Shown piece after piece: positions 1 to 8,929 of a DNA stretch of 64,000 bases. The notes under the pieces are model-generated. The model was not told where the DNA came from, ran no database searches, and was given only the letters and a program-made list of their open reading frames with translations. The DNA is from Opitutus terrae PB90-1 (GTDB lineage: Bacteria; Verrucomicrobiota; Verrucomicrobiia; Opitutales; Opitutaceae), in contig NC_010571.1 of NCBI RefSeq assembly GCF_000019965.1, positions 2,303,001-2,367,000 of the forward strand. Direction: 5' to 3'. Positions within the stretch are counted from its first letter, which is position 1. Each line of letters begins with the position of its first letter. Made by a program: the position numbers and the translations under genes.

Positions 1-563
1 TTCGTGATCGCGAGTCGCTCCGGCTCGCCCAGGCCGGTGAGGTTCATGCTCTCGCGCCGGATCGCCGCGATGCTTTCCAGCGTGGTAGCCTGGGCGCGCC
101 AGTCGCCGAACTGGCCGCCGGCCACGATGTTTCGGCCGGTGCCCTTGCCGGAGGCGTCTTCCCAAAGGTGGACCAGGTTTTGCGGTTCGTCGTACGGGAG
201 GGCCCGCAGCAGGATGTGGTTGACCAGGCTGAACACCGCCGTGCACCCGCCGATGCCGAGCGCGAGCGTGAGGACGACGGTCGCGGTGAACCCGGAATCC
301 CGCCGCAGCATTCGCAGCGCATAGCGGAGGTCCTGCGCGAGTTGTTCGAGCCAGAAGAAACCGCGGGCGTCGCGCTCGCGCTCCTTGATCTGCTCGACGC
401 CGCCAAACGCGCGGAGCGCGGCGAACCTCGCTTCGTCGCTCGGCATCCCACGCGCGAGGTTTTGTTGTGTCTCGCGTTCGAGATGCTCGGCGATTTCCGC
501 GGTCATTTCCCGGTCGAGCCGGCCGGGGCGAAACAGCGCAACGAAGCGGTCGAATAAATTCAT
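1..563 (-). CDS. ADOP1: orphan FtsX/MacB-type permease with prefix domain (3' part outside window)
   Basis: The first 187 codons are visible, read from an ATG at 563. Residues 1-75 form the helical prefix domain also seen in ADOP2 and ADOP3 (LDREMTAEIAEHLERETQQ, then ARFAALRAFGGVEQIKER). A first membrane segment follows ([16 protein letters not shown]), then the start of a MacB-like periplasmic domain (YDEPQNLVHLWE). The start codon overlaps the stop of the upstream metallo-hydrolase gene in an ATGA, which suggests translational coupling. The protein should sit in the inner membrane. Its substrate and ATPase partner are unknown. The gene is cut by the window edge, not broken. Confidence 0.9.
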   Translation of the reverse strand, partial: MNLFDRFVALFRPGRLDREMTAEIAEHLERETQQNLARGMPSDEARFAALRAFGGVEQIKERERDARGFFWLEQLAQDLRYALRMLRRDSGFTATVVLTLALGIGGCTAVFSLVNHILLRALPYDEPQNLVHLWEDASGKGTGRNIVAGGQFGDWRAQATTLESIAAIRRESMNLTGLGEPERLAIT

Positions 564-1615
564 GATTTGGTCGCAGGCGCGCCGACGAGGAGCGCCCAGA
601 GTCTTTCGAGATTCCCCGTGTGCTGTCGGACGACCTCATCCGTCGGGTTCGCCAGCCGATCCCAGTCGGCAAATCGTGTCGGCAGCGCGAACCGCGATTT
701 CACCGCGTCGAGCGTCAGGCCGTCGCGCAGGGCCTCGTTCAGTCCCAGCCAGAGTTCCCGATCGTAGTCGCGGATGAACTTCAGATCCGCGGGGCTCAGA
801 GGAGGCGCGTGTCCGGGGATGATGTGCGTCAACTCGATCCCGGAATCCACGAACTCGCTGAGCACCTCGATCCACCGCGCGACCTCCATCGTGCCCGCCC
901 AGGCCTGAAACGGCGGCGGCAGCTTGGCCAGCGAGCAGGCGCCGCCGGTCAGCAGTACTTTCTCCTCGGGAATGTGGACGAGAATGTCCGAGTGGCTGTG
1001 CCCTTTGCCGAAGTAGATCAGTCGCACGGTGCGATCGCCGAGGTCGAGCGTCAGTCGGTCATTGAACGTGATCGCCGGCTCCACGATGCCGGTCCGAAGC
1101 GTCTCCAGGGCCTCCAGCCCGTCCGCGATCTTCTCCGCCGATGTTTGATAGGCCGGAGAGACCTTTTCCAGCCCGGCGAGAATCTGCTGTTCCTTCGCGA
1201 TCTCCTGCGTGAGACGCGACTGGACGTCGTGCTGACGCGGTTTGTCCTGCTCCTGTCCCTCGTGGATTCCGGCGTGGCCGACGATGAACCGGGGTTCGAA
1301 GACGCCGTTGCCCGCCACATGCTCCCAGTGATCGTGGGTATTGATGACAAAGGCGTAATCCTGCCGTTTGAACTCGGCTTCGATCAGTACTTTTGCGGTG
1401 CGCATGTCCGCGGCCGAGGCACGGGTATCGATGACCACAATGCCGCGGGCGGAATTGAGTGCGAAGGTGCGGCCGCGCCCCTCCTGCACGATGATCATCG
1501 TGGGGGACAGCCGGACGATTTCCATCGTTGCAGCCAGCCCATCGGCAGCCGCGAGCGCGAGCAGACCCAGCCCGAGCACGACCCGTCTCGCAATTCGGGG
1601 TTGCGAGATATTCAT
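560..1615 (-). CDS. Exported metallo-beta-lactamase-fold hydrolase with altered metal motif
   Basis: This is a 351-residue protein. The start at 1615 was chosen because it gives a signal peptide (hydrophobic LGLGLLALAAADGLAA) and has GGAG nine bases upstream; a longer frame upstream looks non-coding. The metallo-beta-lactamase motif is visible at residues 94-99 as H-D-H-W-E-H, where the usual Asp of HxHxDH is Glu. His206 lies in GHSHSD. The usual TGD is TGGAC, so the bridging Asp is missing and a Cys (227) is nearby. A final His269 lies in PGHAPP. The fold call is sound, but activity and substrate are uncertain. It is likely periplasmic. Its stop overlaps the ADOP1 start, so it probably belongs to the PadR-linked permease operon. 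Confidence 0.85.
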   Translation of the reverse strand: MNISQPRIARRVVLGLGLLALAAADGLAATMEIVRLSPTMIIVQEGRGRTFALNSARGIVVIDTRASAADMRTAKVLIEAEFKRQDYAFVINTHDHWEHVAGNGVFEPRFIVGHAGIHEGQEQDKPRQHDVQSRLTQEIAKEQQILAGLEKVSPAYQTSAEKIADGLEALETLRTGIVEPAITFNDRLTLDLGDRTVRLIYFGKGHSHSDILVHIPEEKVLLTGGACSLAKLPPPFQAWAGTMEVARWIEVLSEFVDSGIELTHIIPGHAPPLSPADLKFIRDYDRELWLGLNEALRDGLTLDAVKSRFALPTRFADWDRLANPTDEVVRQHTGNLERLWALLVGAPATKS

Positions 1616-1715
1616 CTTTGGTAGCTCCATTTCCATCGGGTGTTGAAATCCTTGTCGTGCGCGCCGACGTGCGACTCCGCCCCCAAGCGCGATGAGCCGA
1701 TCGTCGTGGCAGCGC

Positions 1716-1895
1716 TCAGCCCATCCAGAAACCCTTGCGATGGGAAACGCCGAGCACCTTCCGGCATTCAGGACAGAAGTAGACGTAGCGCTTCCCAAAA
1801 AAGCTGGAGAGCGCGCGGCACCATACGGTGTGCAGCGCCTGGCCGCAGTGCGGACAGACGGGCAGGACGTCGTTCTTTTCGATGCATTCGATCAT
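1716..1895 (-). CDS. Small zinc-ribbon protein
   Basis: This 59-residue protein has two CPxC knuckles, CPHC near residue 14 and CPEC near residue 40, which together form a likely four-cysteine zinc site. The tail is basic and aromatic (GVSHRKGFWMG). The ATG at 1895 was preferred over a longer frame because the extra residues are low in structure. It lies 69 bp after ADOP2 and 100 bp before the metallo-hydrolase on the same strand, so it is probably co-transcribed. The specific function is not recognised. Such ribbons bind nucleic acid or protein, but nothing here decides which. Confidence 0.7.
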   Translation of the reverse strand: MIECIEKNDVLPVCPHCGQALHTVWCRALSSFFGKRYVYFCPECRKVLGVSHRKGFWMG

Positions 1896-1964
1896 GACAG
1901 GTCTTTCGTTTGGTGTTCGTGTTGAACCGGGGTCGCGGAGAACCGGCGCCATCGCGGGCGAGCG

Positions 1965-4571
1965 TCACTCGTTGCGCAGCACCTCGATGACATTGACCCG
2001 GGCCGCGCGGCGGGCGGGCGCCAGGCACGCGCAGCCGACGATCAATCCCAGCAGCAAGGTCGCGGCGACGATAGTCAGCGGGTCCCACGGCCGGATGCCG
2101 TAAAGCAGCCGGGAAAGCGCGAACCCCGCCAGGATGCCGGCGGGAATGCCGAACCCGAATCCCGCGGCGGCCAGCCGGGCGCCCTCGCGCAGCACGAGCC
2201 GCAACAGCTCGCGCAGCGGCGCGCCCAGCGCGAGCCGGATGCCGAACTCGCGTGTGCGCTGACCCACGACGTAGGCGACGATGCCGTAGAGCCCGGCCAT
2301 CGCCATCGCGACGGCGACCAGCGCGAAGAGGACGGTCATGCCGGAATACATCCGGCGGAGGAACAGCGATTGCCCAATCATCTTCTCCAACGTGCTGATG
2401 CCCATCAGCGGCAGCGACGGATCCTGCTCCTGCAGCAACGTGCGCACGGTGGGAGCGAGCGCTTCCGGCTCGCCCCGGGTGCGCACGACGACTCCGGCGG
2501 CTGCCTGCGGCATGGCATGGAAAGGCACGTACACGCCCGGGCGCACCTCACGCTCGAGTCCATAGTGGCGGACGTCGCGGGCGACGCCGACGACCTCGAG
2601 CCACGGATCGTTGCTGCCGCGGGAACGCATCCGTTTGCCGACGGCGTTCTGCCCCGGCCAGAACAGCTGCGCGAGCGTCTCGTTGACGATGATCTTGTAG
2701 TGCCAGTTCTGCTCGGTGAACCCTTGACCCGCAGCAAAGGTAATGCCGATCGTTGCGAAGTATTCCGGCATACAGATGCGCGTGAGGATGACCGGCGACT
2801 TTGCGTCCGGCCCGCCAGGCAAGCCGCCTTCCGGTTCAAAAAAGCTGCCGGAATGCGTGCCCGAAAAAGGCAGGATGGTGGAAACGCTCGCGGCCTCGAC
2901 GTCGGGCAGAGCCCGCAACCGGGCGAGGTGTTGTTCGAAGAAGGCGAGGCGGGAAGCATTGTCGCGATACGCGGCCGAGGGCAGCGACAGTCCGTAGATG
3001 AGCCGCCGCTCGGGCTGAACGCCGGGATTGATCTGTTGCACCCGCAGAAACGCCCGGCCCAACAAGCCAGCGACGAACAGCAGCAGCAGCGCGAGCGCGA
3101 TCTCGCCGACCACGAGTATTCGCAAGGTGGCCAGCCGGCTCGCCGGGTGAGTGGCCTGCTGCGCCGCCGGCCCCATCACGCTGCGCACGTCGACCCGGCT
3201 GAGCACGTGGCGCGCGGGGATCAGCCCCGCGACGAGTACGCCGAGTGCGGTGAGGCCGATGATGAACGCCGCGAACCGCCAGTCCATGTCGAAGCGGCTC
3301 CACGCTGGCAGGTCGGGAAACAGCCGGAGCGCGCCGGCGAGCAACCAGCGACCGAGCAAGTGTCCGGCCGCTCCACCAAGCGCCGCCAACACGATGCTCT
3401 CGACCAGAAGCTGGCGCAGCAATTGGAACCGGGAGGCGCCGAGCGCGGCGCGCAATCCGAGTTCCGGCAGGCGCGCGAGCGTCCGCGCCAGCACCAGCCC
3501 GGCGATATTGGCGCCGGCGATCAGGAGCAGCACCAGCACCGCGCCCTGCAGCACCACGCCGATCGTGCGGTCGCGGCCGAGATATCGCCAGAGCAGCGGC
3601 TGCACCACGGGCGAGGTGACTTCGTACTCCTTCGCGTCGGGAATGTGAGCGCGATGGATGCGGAGCAGATCCGCACTCGCCTGTTCGACCGTGACGCCGG
3701 GCTTCAGCCGGCCGATCGCGTTGCCCGCCCAGCCCTGCCGGTTGGGTTTTTCCGCAAACGGCAGCCAGACGGCGGCGCGCGACGGAAACACGGCGGTCGG
3801 CGGCAGCACGCCGATGATTTCATGCGGTTCGGAATCGACGGTGATCGTCTTGCCAATGACGGCCGGGTCGCCGGCGAACCATTCCTGCCAGAGGTGATAG
3901 CCGATCAAGGCGATTTTCGGTCCACCGCGCAGCTCCTCGTCGGCGCGAAACATCCGGCCGAGCGCGGGCTGCACCCCGAAGACCTCAGCGAGATCGTGGG
4001 TGACCTGCTGGCCGGGGAGGTGCTCGCTGCGGCCGGCGATGGCGAGGTTGAAAGCGCCGCCCCGCCAGTGGGCCATGCCGGCGAAGGTCTGATTCTCCTG
4101 CCGCCACGCCTCGAACGCATCGTAGTTGATTCCCGTGTACACGAGATTCCACTTCGGTGCGGTGATATCGATATCGACGAGCTGCTCCGGCTGCGGAAAC
4201 GGAATCGGTCGCAGATAGATCCCGTTTACCAAACTGAAAACCACCGTATTGCCCGCGATGCCGATCCCGAGGATGAGCACGGCGGCGAGCGCGAAGCCGG
4301 GGGCCTTGACGAGCTGGCGGAGCGCCATGCGAAGATCGCGCAACGTATGGTCAATCCAGAGTCCGCCGCGTGCCTCGCGCTCGCGTTCCTTGAGCTGCTC
4401 GACACCGCCGAACGCGCGCAGCGCGGCGTAGCGCGCCTCGTCCGGCGGCAGCCCGCGTGCAAGGTTCTGCTCGGTCTCGCGTTCGAGATGCGCGCGCAGC
4501 TCCTCGTTCATCTCGCGATCAATTCGCGAGCGGAACAGCAGCGCGCGAATCCGATCGAGCATCATTTTCAT
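1965..4571 (-). CDS. ADOP2: orphan FtsX/MacB-type permease with prefix domain
   Basis: This 868-residue protein begins with the prefix domain (residues 1-75, IDREMNEELRAHLERETE). Next come a membrane segment near 95-117, a first MacB periplasmic domain, three membrane segments around the motif GASRFQLLRQLLVES, a second periplasmic domain from about 500 to 730, and three C-terminal segments with RTREFGIRLALGA. It ends in EVLRNE, whereas most copies here end in LRAE. It starts 34 bp after ADOP3. The prefix-domain type is known for genes associated with PadR regulators, which fits the padR upstream. It is an inner-membrane protein; transport or mechanotransmission is inferred from FtsX/MacB relatives and the substrate is unknown. 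Confidence 0.93.
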   Translation of the reverse strand: MKMMLDRIRALLFRSRIDREMNEELRAHLERETEQNLARGLPPDEARYAALRAFGGVEQLKEREREARGGLWIDHTLRDLRMALRQLVKAPGFALAAVLILGIGIAGNTVVFSLVNGIYLRPIPFPQPEQLVDIDITAPKWNLVYTGINYDAFEAWRQENQTFAGMAHWRGGAFNLAIAGRSEHLPGQQVTHDLAEVFGVQPALGRMFRADEELRGGPKIALIGYHLWQEWFAGDPAVIGKTITVDSEPHEIIGVLPPTAVFPSRAAVWLPFAEKPNRQGWAGNAIGRLKPGVTVEQASADLLRIHRAHIPDAKEYEVTSPVVQPLLWRYLGRDRTIGVVLQGAVLVLLLIAGANIAGLVLARTLARLPELGLRAALGASRFQLLRQLLVESIVLAALGGAAGHLLGRWLLAGALRLFPDLPAWSRFDMDWRFAAFIIGLTALGVLVAGLIPARHVLSRVDVRSVMGPAAQQATHPASRLATLRILVVGEIALALLLLFVAGLLGRAFLRVQQINPGVQPERRLIYGLSLPSAAYRDNASRLAFFEQHLARLRALPDVEAASVSTILPFSGTHSGSFFEPEGGLPGGPDAKSPVILTRICMPEYFATIGITFAAGQGFTEQNWHYKIIVNETLAQLFWPGQNAVGKRMRSRGSNDPWLEVVGVARDVRHYGLEREVRPGVYVPFHAMPQAAAGVVVRTRGEPEALAPTVRTLLQEQDPSLPLMGISTLEKMIGQSLFLRRMYSGMTVLFALVAVAMAMAGLYGIVAYVVGQRTREFGIRLALGAPLRELLRLVLREGARLAAAGFGFGIPAGILAGFALSRLLYGIRPWDPLTIVAATLLLGLIVGCACLAPARRAARVNVIEVLRNE

Positions 4572-4605
4572 AGGAGGGTCCTCGACTCGGGGTTGGCCAA
4601 CACGC

Positions 4606-7338
4606 TCACTCCGCGCGCAACGTGTCCACCGGGTTCACGCGCGCGGCCCGCCAGGCCGGGATGCCGCTCGCCAACAGCGCGATCATGAGGATCAGCGACC
4701 CGATGCCGGCAAACACGAGCCCGTCGTTCGCTGGGGTGCCGTAGAGGAGGCCCTTCAATGGCAAGATCGCACCATAGGCGAGCGGCAGGCCCAACGCCAA
4801 GCCGGTGAGCGTCAGCCGGACGCCCTGCTGCGCGACCGCGCGGACCACGTTCGCGGCGGTGGCTCCGAGGGCCATGCGCACCCCGATCTCGCGCGTGCGG
4901 CGGGCGACATGGAACGACACCAGTCCGTAGATACCGGTCAACGCGAGCACGAGCGCCAGCAATCCCTGCATTCCCACCACCGCAGCGCCAAAGCGAAGCG
5001 GCATCAACGCCATCGGGCTCTGCGCGATCTGTTGCTCCATGGTGCGGACGTTGTAGACGGGCAGATCGGGCTCCATCGCGCGGATCTGGCGCTCGACCGC
5101 CTGCGCCAGCGCCAGTGGTTCGCCCTCGGTGCGCACGACGAGCGTCACGCCGCCGCGGAAGTTTTGGGCCAAGGGCAGATATACCGCTTCCCAAGACGGG
5201 TCCGCTAGCGCGACAAACCTGCCATCACGGATCACGCCGACGATTTCAGTCGGCGCGCCGCCGTTAATGACGAGCCGGCGGCCGATGGCGGGCTCGCCCG
5301 GCCAAAGCCGGCGCGCGAGCGACTCGGTGACGATCGCGACGGGCGGTGCATTCCTGTCGTCGCTGGCGCGAAAGTCGCGGCCGGACGCGAGGGGGATGCC
5401 CATCGTTTCCAGAAACGTGTGCGTCACGGCGTGCACGGGCGTGAGCCGGAAACGCGTGTTGTCACCTCCGCGCCGCCCTTGGGGAACAACATCTCCGGCC
5501 ATACTGGGATCGACGTCGAACGGCACGCGTTCGGCGAGGCTGACGCTCTTCACGCCCGGCAGCCGCGCGACCCGGTCGAGCACCTCGGCGTGAAATTGCT
5601 GCGCGCGCAGAAGACCGTTGCGCAACACGTAACGTTGCAGGCTCAAATCGTAGGAAGCCAGTAGCAGGTGGTCGGACCGAAAACCGGGATGAACGCCGGC
5701 CAGCGCGCGCGTGCTGCGCAGGCCGAGTCCTGCAGCGATGAGGACGATGCACGCCAGGGTAACCTGCGTCACGACGAGCAGGCTCCGCAACCGGTGGTGC
5801 GATTTCCCCGGTGTCGGCGAGGCTTCCTTCAGCATCGGCAATACGTCCTGGCGTGCCGCCCGGAGCGCGGGCCAGAGCGCTGCCAGCACGCCGGCGACGA
5901 GCGCCATCCCACCGGTGAAGACGAAGACGCGCCAGTCCGCGCCGTGCTCGGCCAACGGCGGAATGTCGCCCAACACAGCCAGCAGCGACCTCAGCCACGC
6001 ATCCACCCAATCCGCCAGGACCAGCGCAAACGCGCCGGCGAGGATTGCCATGAGCACGGCTTCGACGAGCAGGGGCCGGAGCAACCGCCAGCGCGAGGCG
6101 CCGAGCGCACCGCGCACCGCCAACTCGCGCTCGCGCGCCACGGCGCGCGCGAACAGCAGATTGGCCGCATTCGCGACCGCCATGCCCAGTACCAGCAACG
6201 CGCCAATCGCCAGTACCGCCATGATGGAAATGGTGAAACGGGACGCTTTGGGCGCGGGCCGACTCCACCGTTCGGGCAGTAGCTGGGCTCGTGCCGGTGC
6301 GTGGTATTCCGGGTAGGTCGCGATAAGCCGCGCGAGGACGACTTCGGCTGCGGATTGCGCCTGCTCCAGCGTCACCTCCGGGCGCTGGCGCGCGATGACG
6401 TTGAAGGCCAACTGACCGCGATTGTCCAACACGCCGCCGTTGGCCGGCTGCAGCACGGGCAACATCGAGGCGGGCACGAAACCGCTCATGGCGTCGGACC
6501 ACTGGGCGCCGTGAAACCCCGTGGGGGTGACGCCGACGATCGTGAAGGTGAGCGCGTTGATCGTCGCCGGCTGACCGATGACGCGAGGATCGCCGCCGAA
6601 GCGGCTGCGCCAGCAGGCTTCCGTCAACACGATGATCGGATCGGCGCCGGGGACGCGGCCCTCGTTGGCCGCGAACAACCGACCGTGCGCCGGCTCCAGG
6701 CCCAAGGCCGAAAAGAAGTTGTCGCTCACCGCAGCAATCCACGTTCGCTCGGCCCCGGCGTCCGTCCGGCCCAACGACACCGTGAGCTGCTGGTATGCGA
6801 GCACGTCGGAAAAAGCCGCCGCCATCGCGGCATCGGTTTCGCCGTCCGTCGCGATCGCTTTTCGAAAATCGAGAAAATCAGGGAAGGACAGGTTCAGCGG
6901 GAATCCGAACCGAGGACTTTTCTGGAGAACATGGACGAGTTCTCCTGGCTCCTTCACCGCCAGCGGGCGCAGGAAGAAGTCGCTCACCAGGAGGAATACG
7001 CTCGTGTTCACGCCCAAGCCGAGCGCGAGCGTGAGCACGACGGTGGCGGTGAAGCCGGGCGCTCGCATCAGTTGCCGGGCGGCCTGCCGGATGTCCTGCG
7101 CGAGTTGCTCGAGCCAGACGAAGCCGCGGTCGTCCCGCGCGCGCTCCTTGATCTGCTCGACGCCGCCGAACGCGCGCAGCGCAGCGTAGCGGGCGTCGGC
7201 CGGCGACAGGCCGCGGGCGAGGTTTTGCTCGGTCTCGCGGTCTAGATGCGCGCGGAGTTCCTCGTCCATTTCGCGGTCGAGCCGTCCTCGACGAAGGAGG
7301 GCCAAGAGATGCGACCATAAGCGGTGGAGCGAAGCCAT
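4606..7338 (-). CDS. ADOP3: orphan FtsX/MacB-type permease with prefix domain
   Basis: At 910 residues this is the longest copy in the window. The prefix domain is clear (RLDREMDEELRAHLDRETEQ, ALRAFGGVEQIKERAR). The first periplasmic domain carries a small insertion (ATDGETDAAM) near residue 165. The core motif is GASRWRLLRPLLVEAVLMAI, and the C-terminal part has MALMPLRFGA and RRTREIGVRMALGATAANVV, which match ADOP10 closely. The protein ends in NPVDTLRAE. It is the first permease after padR (163 bp spacer) and so probably the first structural gene of that operon. Confidence 0.93.
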   Translation of the reverse strand: MASLHRLWSHLLALLRRGRLDREMDEELRAHLDRETEQNLARGLSPADARYAALRAFGGVEQIKERARDDRGFVWLEQLAQDIRQAARQLMRAPGFTATVVLTLALGLGVNTSVFLLVSDFFLRPLAVKEPGELVHVLQKSPRFGFPLNLSFPDFLDFRKAIATDGETDAAMAAAFSDVLAYQQLTVSLGRTDAGAERTWIAAVSDNFFSALGLEPAHGRLFAANEGRVPGADPIIVLTEACWRSRFGGDPRVIGQPATINALTFTIVGVTPTGFHGAQWSDAMSGFVPASMLPVLQPANGGVLDNRGQLAFNVIARQRPEVTLEQAQSAAEVVLARLIATYPEYHAPARAQLLPERWSRPAPKASRFTISIMAVLAIGALLVLGMAVANAANLLFARAVARERELAVRGALGASRWRLLRPLLVEAVLMAILAGAFALVLADWVDAWLRSLLAVLGDIPPLAEHGADWRVFVFTGGMALVAGVLAALWPALRAARQDVLPMLKEASPTPGKSHHRLRSLLVVTQVTLACIVLIAAGLGLRSTRALAGVHPGFRSDHLLLASYDLSLQRYVLRNGLLRAQQFHAEVLDRVARLPGVKSVSLAERVPFDVDPSMAGDVVPQGRRGGDNTRFRLTPVHAVTHTFLETMGIPLASGRDFRASDDRNAPPVAIVTESLARRLWPGEPAIGRRLVINGGAPTEIVGVIRDGRFVALADPSWEAVYLPLAQNFRGGVTLVVRTEGEPLALAQAVERQIRAMEPDLPVYNVRTMEQQIAQSPMALMPLRFGAAVVGMQGLLALVLALTGIYGLVSFHVARRTREIGVRMALGATAANVVRAVAQQGVRLTLTGLALGLPLAYGAILPLKGLLYGTPANDGLVFAGIGSLILMIALLASGIPAWRAARVNPVDTLRAE

Positions 7339-7501
7339 GGCGGACGTGTCTGGAAGGATTGGGGACGGGCTAGGCCGATCGGAGGACGCGGCGGAGACGT
7401 GTGGCGGCCTTGCCGCGCCTTTCTTGGGGAACTGAATGGCTTGATTTGCGGAGAGGAGCGGGTGGGAACGCGCTCGCTCGGCGGGACGGTGAAGCCGCCG
7501 C

Positions 7502-7831
7502 CTACAATTCGGCGTGCATCACCGTGGCGATCGCGGTGCAGAGTCGTTCCCAGGCGCTGTGCTGGTTTTCAAGCTGGCGGAGGCCGGCCTCGGTGAGCTC
7601 GTAGTACTTGGCGCGGCGGTTGTTTTCGGACGTGCCCCACCGGGCCTTGAGCCAGCGTTTGCGCTGCATGCGGTAGAGCGCGAGGTAGAGCGAACCCTCC
7701 TCGATTTTCAGCGTCTCCGCGGAGAGGACGTGGATGCGTTGCGCGATGCTCCATCCGTGCTGCGGTCCGGTGCTAAGCACGCGGAGGATCATCATTTCGA
7801 GGTTTCCCTGGAGGAGGTCGATTTTTTCCAT
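7502..7831 (-). CDS. PadR-family transcriptional regulator
   Basis: This 109-residue winged-helix protein has the PadR signature: a first helix region LLQGNLEMMILRVLS, HGWSIAQRI, then EGSLYLALYRMQRKRWL and the wing strand RRAKYYELTEAGLRQLE. The compact length is typical of the PadR type that accompanies prefix-domain permeases. AAGGGAAG precedes the ATG as a plausible ribosome site. It reads into ADOP3, ADOP2, the zinc ribbon, the metallo-hydrolase and ADOP1, so it is the likely regulator of that set. PadR proteins usually repress by binding inverted repeats, and a strong inverted repeat lies directly upstream (7837-7888). The inducer is unknown. Confidence 0.93.
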   Translation of the reverse strand: MEKIDLLQGNLEMMILRVLSTGPQHGWSIAQRIHVLSAETLKIEEGSLYLALYRMQRKRWLKARWGTSENNRRAKYYELTEAGLRQLENQHSAWERLCTAIATVMHAEL

Positions 7832-7836
7832 GGCTT

Positions 7837-7888
7837 CCCTTGTTCGGCTAGGGGGGAGCCAATACCCCGACCCCTAGCCGAGCAAGGG
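7837..7888. promoter_or_regulatory. Inverted repeat upstream of padR (candidate operator)
   Basis: There are two 18-bp arms, CCCTTGTTCGGCTAGGGG at 7837-7854 and CCCCTAGCCGAGCAAGGG at 7871-7888. They are complementary except for one base and are separated by 16 bp. The repeat begins six bases before the padR start codon and covers its 5' leader. Its position suits autoregulation by PadR or an mRNA hairpin that hides the ribosome site. The alternative is an unrelated dispersed repeat. Confidence 0.6.
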
Positions 7889-8037
7889 GAGAAGCGTCGC
7901 GCCGGCACGTCAGCGCGGATGCTAATCAATGCGAGCAGGGACGCTTCTGGATAGCCGCACGGGCGGACGGTTTCGCGCCACAGGCGCCGGTGCATTCCGG
8001 GGGGCCGGCCGGCGTGGCCCCCGTTGGGCGCGACGGC

Positions 8038-8892
8038 CTATTCTGCGGCGGCGGGGAAGGTGGGCAGCTTGGCGATGTCCGCCGGCTCATGTTGGATGAT
8101 GACGGCCGCGTGCAGATTCGCCGCGAGCTGCTTGAAACGATCGAGTGAGGCGAGGGTCTCGGCGCGGTCCGTGTTGAAGGTCGGAACGCCATCCGTGGCG
8201 TAGTTCTCGGCGAAATGCGTGACATCGCCGGTCAGCAACACCGGACCGGTTTTCTCGAGCCGGACCAACAGTCCGCAATGGCCGGGCGTGTGGCCGGGCA
8301 GCCCGAGCATCACGACCGTGCCGTCGCCGAACACGTCCTTGTCGGGCTGGGCGAGTTCCACTTGGCCGCCTCCGCCAATCCAGGGCAGGAGCGGTGCGGG
8401 GTCGGCGTGAGCCTGCGGCGGGTGGGCGGTGATCGCGGCCCAATCGCGAGCGCCGATCAGGAGCTTCGCATGCGCGAACCGCGGCAGCTGACCGACGTGA
8501 TCGAAATGATAGTGGCTCAGGGCGACGTAGCTGATCGCGGCCGGATCCACGCCGAGTTTCTTCAACTGTTCCTCCAGCGTCAGCGTGAGCGTTGCATCCA
8601 TCGGCGCCTTCGGATCGATCGGCTTGCCCTTCATTTCCGCCGGCAAGCCCGCGTCCCAGAGCAGGTAGTCGTCGCCGTGACGGATCAGATAGCAGCTCAC
8701 CGCCAGCGTCTTCGACTGCCCCGGATACGCCGACGTATCCGAGAACACGTTAAGGTCGTTGGCGGCGACCGTGCCGCCATCCAGCCGGGTCAGCGTGATT
8801 TTAGCGCGTTGCGGCGCGTTGCTGGCGTTTGCGGTCAGCAGGGCGAAGAGCGCTGCCCACAAGGCTGTTCCCAATCGGGTCTGGTGGTTCAT
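8038..8892 (-). CDS. Exported AHL-lactonase-like metallo-beta-lactamase hydrolase
   Basis: This 284-residue protein has a signal peptide (residues 1-26, WAALFALLTANASNA). All metal ligands of the fold are present: H127-x-H129-x-D131-H132 (SHYHFDH), a GHTPGH stretch at 201-205, TGD with Asp223, and His268 in IQHEP. The layout matches the N-acyl-homoserine-lactonase-like group, which opens lactone rings, but the substrate cannot be fixed from sequence. It is probably periplasmic. The start at 8892 has AAAGGAA upstream; a longer frame overlaps the DUF5069 gene and was rejected. It follows DUF5069 by 37 bp. Confidence 0.9.
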   Translation of the reverse strand: MNHQTRLGTALWAALFALLTANASNAPQRAKITLTRLDGGTVAANDLNVFSDTSAYPGQSKTLAVSCYLIRHGDDYLLWDAGLPAEMKGKPIDPKAPMDATLTLTLEEQLKKLGVDPAAISYVALSHYHFDHVGQLPRFAHAKLLIGARDWAAITAHPPQAHADPAPLLPWIGGGGQVELAQPDKDVFGDGTVVMLGLPGHTPGHCGLLVRLEKTGPVLLTGDVTHFAENYATDGVPTFNTDRAETLASLDRFKQLAANLHAAVIIQHEPADIAKLPTFPAAAE

Positions 8893-8929
8893 CGATCGTT
8901 CCTTTCGCGTTCGGGGGATCATCAAAGCG

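Noticed and set aside
1616-1798. N-terminal extension of the metallo-hydrolase
   Set aside because: The extra 61 residues are basic and unstructured, run into the zinc-ribbon gene, and would bury the signal peptide that starts at 1615.
2370-4688. Long plus-strand open frame opposite ADOP2
   Set aside because: It is the antisense shadow of a well-supported permease gene. Its translation is low in hydrophobic order and rich in Arg, Glu and His. Similar plus-strand frames opposite ADOP3-18 were rejected for the same reason.
7792-7995. Small minus-strand frame across the padR upstream region
   Set aside because: It is read through the inverted repeat in another frame, overlaps padR out of frame and has no family resemblance.
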